A stretch of DNA of 64,000 nucleotides, from the NCBI RefSeq assembly GCF_900157365.1, contig NZ_FUEZ01000004.1:1475066-1539065 (forward strand), given 5' to 3'. The notes under the pieces were generated by a model that did not search any database, was not told where the DNA came from, and saw nothing but the letters and a program-made list of their open reading frames with translations. Positions within the stretch are counted from its first letter, which is position 1. The number at the start of each line of letters is the position of its first letter. The DNA comes from Mycobacterium numidiamassiliense (GTDB taxonomy: Bacteria; Actinomycetota; Actinomycetes; Mycobacteriales; Mycobacteriaceae). This document shows, piece by piece, positions 62,004-64,000 of the stretch. The position numbers were made by a program, and so were the translations under genes.

Positions 62004-62063
62004 TCGTCAGAGGGGGCATGCCACTTCGTCTGACAGAAGACGGTCAAGACAAATTTGCCGAAC

Positions 62064-62084
62064 GTTAACCCGTTCTTACTGTAG
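62064..62084 (+). promoter_or_regulatory. GTTAA...TTCTTAC element upstream of second pstS
   Basis: GTTAA, CCCG, TTCTTAC, TGTAG: a counterpart to the element at 60851-60870, about 100 bases before the start of the second pstS. Its presence between the two genes suggests an internal promoter duplicated with the gene. Confidence 0.4.
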
Positions 62085-62166
62085 CTTCGCGGGCGCGAGG
62101 ATGACGGTTGGTTTGCGCACTGCGGCTACAGGCTGCGGCGGTCAATCATCTACGTAAGGAAGTGAA

Positions 62167-63282
62167 TTGAAAGTCAACCGGTTTGGCGGCTTGCTGGGTG
62201 TGGTGGCTGCGGGAGCACTCGTGGTCTCGGGGTGCGGTAGCGACAACAACGCAAACAGTTCAAGTGCGACCACGGGAGCTTCATCGGGGAAGGTGGCCTG
62301 CGGCGGGAAGAAGACGCTCAAAGCCAGCGGGTCGACAGCCCAGGCCAACGCGATGACCCGCTTTGTCAAGGCATTCGAACAGGCCTGCCCGGACCAGACG
62401 TTGAACTACACGCCCAACGGATCGGGCGCGGGGATCCGTGAATTCAATGGCAACCAAACCGATTTTGGTGGCTCGGACTCGCCACTGAGCCAAGATGAGT
62501 CCACGGCCGCCCAACAGCGCTGCGGCGGCTCGCCCGCGTGGAACTTGCCGACGGTGTTCGGCCCGATCGCGGTCACCTTCAACATCGGCGCGGTGAACTC
62601 GCTGAGTCTCGATGCACCCACGCTGGCGAAGATCTTTAACGGCAGCATCACCACGTGGAACGATCCCGCGGTCCAGGCGCTGAATCCCGGTGCGAGCTTG
62701 CCAAGTCAGCCGATCCACGTTGTGTTCCGCAGCGACGAGTCCGGCACCACGGACAACTTCCAGAAATATCTCGACGCCGCGTCCAACAACGCCTGGGGCA
62801 AGGGAGCCGGCAAGACCTTCAAGGGCGGTGTCGGGGAGGGCGCCAAGGGCAACGACGGCACGTCGGCCGCGGTCAAGGCGACCGACGGGTCGATCACCTA
62901 CAACGAGTGGTCATTCGCCCAGGCGCAGCACCTGAACACGGCGAAAATCGTTACGTCGGCGGGCCCGGACGCGGTAGCGATCAGCACGGACTCGGTCGGC
63001 AAGACGATCGCCGGGGCGGCCGTCAAGGGGCAGGGTAACGACTTGGTGCTCGACACCGGGTCGTTCTACAAGCCCGCCCAGCCCGGCTCCTACCCGATCG
63101 TCCTGGCGACGTACGAGGTGGTGTGCTCGAAATATCCTGACGCCCAGGTCGGTACGGCGGTCAAGGCGTTCCTGCAGGCCGCAATTGGTGCGGGCCAGAA
63201 TGGCTTGGCCGACAATGGATATATTCCTATTCCGGATTCGTTCAAGTCGAGGTTGTCGGCGGCAGTCGACGCGATTAGCTGA
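62167..63282 (+). CDS. pstS3: Phosphate-binding lipoprotein PstS3
   Basis: 371 aa, TTG start with AAGGAAG upstream. Lipobox VSGC with Cys23. Sequence closely follows the paralog at 60891 but fits what I recall of M. tuberculosis PstS3 better (for example [23 protein letters not shown]). [36 protein letters not shown] and [16 protein letters not shown] are the phosphate-site segments. It is followed after 11 bases by pstC, and feeds phosphate to that permease. Confidence 0.94.
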   Translation: MKVNRFGGLLGVVAAGALVVSGCGSDNNANSSSATTGASSGKVACGGKKTLKASGSTAQANAMTRFVKAFEQACPDQTLNYTPNGSGAGIREFNGNQTDFGGSDSPLSQDESTAAQQRCGGSPAWNLPTVFGPIAVTFNIGAVNSLSLDAPTLAKIFNGSITTWNDPAVQALNPGASLPSQPIHVVFRSDESGTTDNFQKYLDAASNNAWGKGAGKTFKGGVGEGAKGNDGTSAAVKATDGSITYNEWSFAQAQHLNTAKIVTSAGPDAVAISTDSVGKTIAGAAVKGQGNDLVLDTGSFYKPAQPGSYPIVLATYEVVCSKYPDAQVGTAVKAFLQAAIGAGQNGLADNGYIPIPDSFKSRLSAAVDAIS

Positions 63283-63293
63283 CCGAGGAAGTC

Positions 63294-64000
63294 ATGACCC
63301 CAAGTTCACCGGCTAGTGCGGTGAATCGGGCTGCACAAGGTCAGACCCTCACCGTGGCGAATGTGCGCGCGTTGGGGCGTGCCGACCGGATCTTTCGGAC
63401 CATCGCGTCCGCCGCCGGTTCGACGGTGGTGTTAGCGGTGGTGCTGATCGCGGTGTTCCTGTTGGTTCGGGCCATCCCGTCGTTGAGTGCGAACCAGGCG
63501 AACTTCTTCACCAGCGCCAGATTCGAAACGACGAGTCCGCAGCACCTGGCCTTCGGTATCCGGGACTTGCTGATGGTGACGGTGCTGAGCTCGCTGGCCG
63601 CACTGGTGTTGGCTGTCCCGGTCGCGGTCGGGATCGCCGTCTTTCTCACTCAATACGCACCGGCTCGGCTATCGCGTCCGTTTGGCGCCATGGTCGACCT
63701 GCTGGCCGCGGTACCGTCGATCGTCTTCGGCTTGTGGGGCATCTTCGTGCTGGCGCCGACGTTAAAGCCGTTGGCGCAGTTCCTGAATCGCAACCTGGGC
63801 TGGTTGTTTCTGTTCAAGCACGGCAACGTTTCACTGGCCGGCGGAGGCACCATCTTCACGGCTGCTGTCGTGCTCTCGGCGATGATCCTGCCGATCGTCA
63901 CCTCGGTGTCGCGCGAAGTCTTTCGGCAGACCCCGCGGATGCAGATCGAGGCGGCCCTGGCCTTGGGTGCCACCAAGTGGGAGGTGGTGCGTATGACAGT
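63294..64000 (+). CDS. pstC: Phosphate ABC transporter permease PstC (partial, runs off the end)
   Basis: ATG 63294 with GAGGAAG 4 bases upstream; no stop before the window end, about 235 codons visible. Hydrophobic helices: [16 protein letters not shown] (about 45-60), [26 protein letters not shown] (about 95-120), [19 protein letters not shown] and a helix around [21 protein letters not shown]. The last residues [15 protein letters not shown] are the EAA loop that contacts PstB. Corresponds to PstC2 (Rv0929). Confidence 0.93.
   Translation, partial: MTPSSPASAVNRAAQGQTLTVANVRALGRADRIFRTIASAAGSTVVLAVVLIAVFLLVRAIPSLSANQANFFTSARFETTSPQHLAFGIRDLLMVTVLSSLAALVLAVPVAVGIAVFLTQYAPARLSRPFGAMVDLLAAVPSIVFGLWGIFVLAPTLKPLAQFLNRNLGWLFLFKHGNVSLAGGGTIFTAAVVLSAMILPIVTSVSREVFRQTPRMQIEAALALGATKWEVVRMT

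Noticed and set aside
1..64000. CRISPR array
   Set aside because: No series of spaced identical repeats was seen; the only tandem repeats are the TCTGCA and GAAAATAAG units.

Overview
The window comes from a high-GC actinobacterium and is almost certainly a non-tuberculous Mycobacterium. The right end carries mntH, a DapB-fold reductase, an SDR, two PstS lipoproteins and PstC in the order I recall for M. tuberculosis Rv0924c to Rv0929. Mycofactocin-type SDRs, a DUF732-like secreted protein, an LLM/F420-type oxidoreductase and many acyl-CoA dehydrogenases and P450s fit the same genus. Family assignments rest on motifs read by eye; no database search was possible.

Left and centre (1-50.3 kb) form a dense catabolic region. 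An operon at 1-5.9 kb encodes a heteromeric acyl-CoA dehydrogenase (ACAD) pair, two crotonase-fold proteins, an SDR, an acyl-CoA ligase and a TesB-like thioesterase. A tocopherol-cyclase-like gene and an FMN/F420-type oxidoreductase gene follow, divergent from a TetR gene and separated from it by a 14-bp-arm palindrome. At 9.4-23.4 kb are a ligase/P450/amidohydrolase operon, two more ACAD pairs, a DUF35-thiolase fusion, three SDRs and an esterase. At 23.5-31.4 kb are a ferredoxin, an amidohydrolase, a thiolase, a beta-propeller protein, a protein with a possible DUF4062-like domain and two P450s. A membrane class III cyclase (31.4-33.0 kb) precedes a coherent operon (33.1-40.4 kb) of methylmalonate-semialdehyde dehydrogenase, a BKACE-type beta-keto acid cleavage enzyme, a D-aminoacylase-like hydrolase, an APH-fold protein, an SDR and an AttH/CrtC-like protein. 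A second TetR-headed operon (44.2-49.6 kb) has two mycofactocin-type SDRs, a broken SDR, a beta-hydroxyacid dehydrogenase and an aldehyde dehydrogenase.

Decay is concentrated at 40.4-43 kb and 46.7-50.5 kb, with pieces of a BKACE gene, a P450, an SDR, an acyl-CoA ligase and perhaps an IS110-type transposase. One ligase remnant begins exactly at a five-copy TCTGCA repeat.

At 51.2-52.8 kb an excisionase gene and a translationally coupled tyrosine recombinase gene run into a tRNA-Arg(CCT) gene on the other strand. This is a classic integration site and may mark the right edge of an island. To its right the content looks like core genome: an LLM oxidoreductase, a cyclotransferase/poly-gamma-glutamate hydrolase fusion, a PAS-ANTAR regulator, mntH and the phosphate-uptake locus, which continues past the window end.
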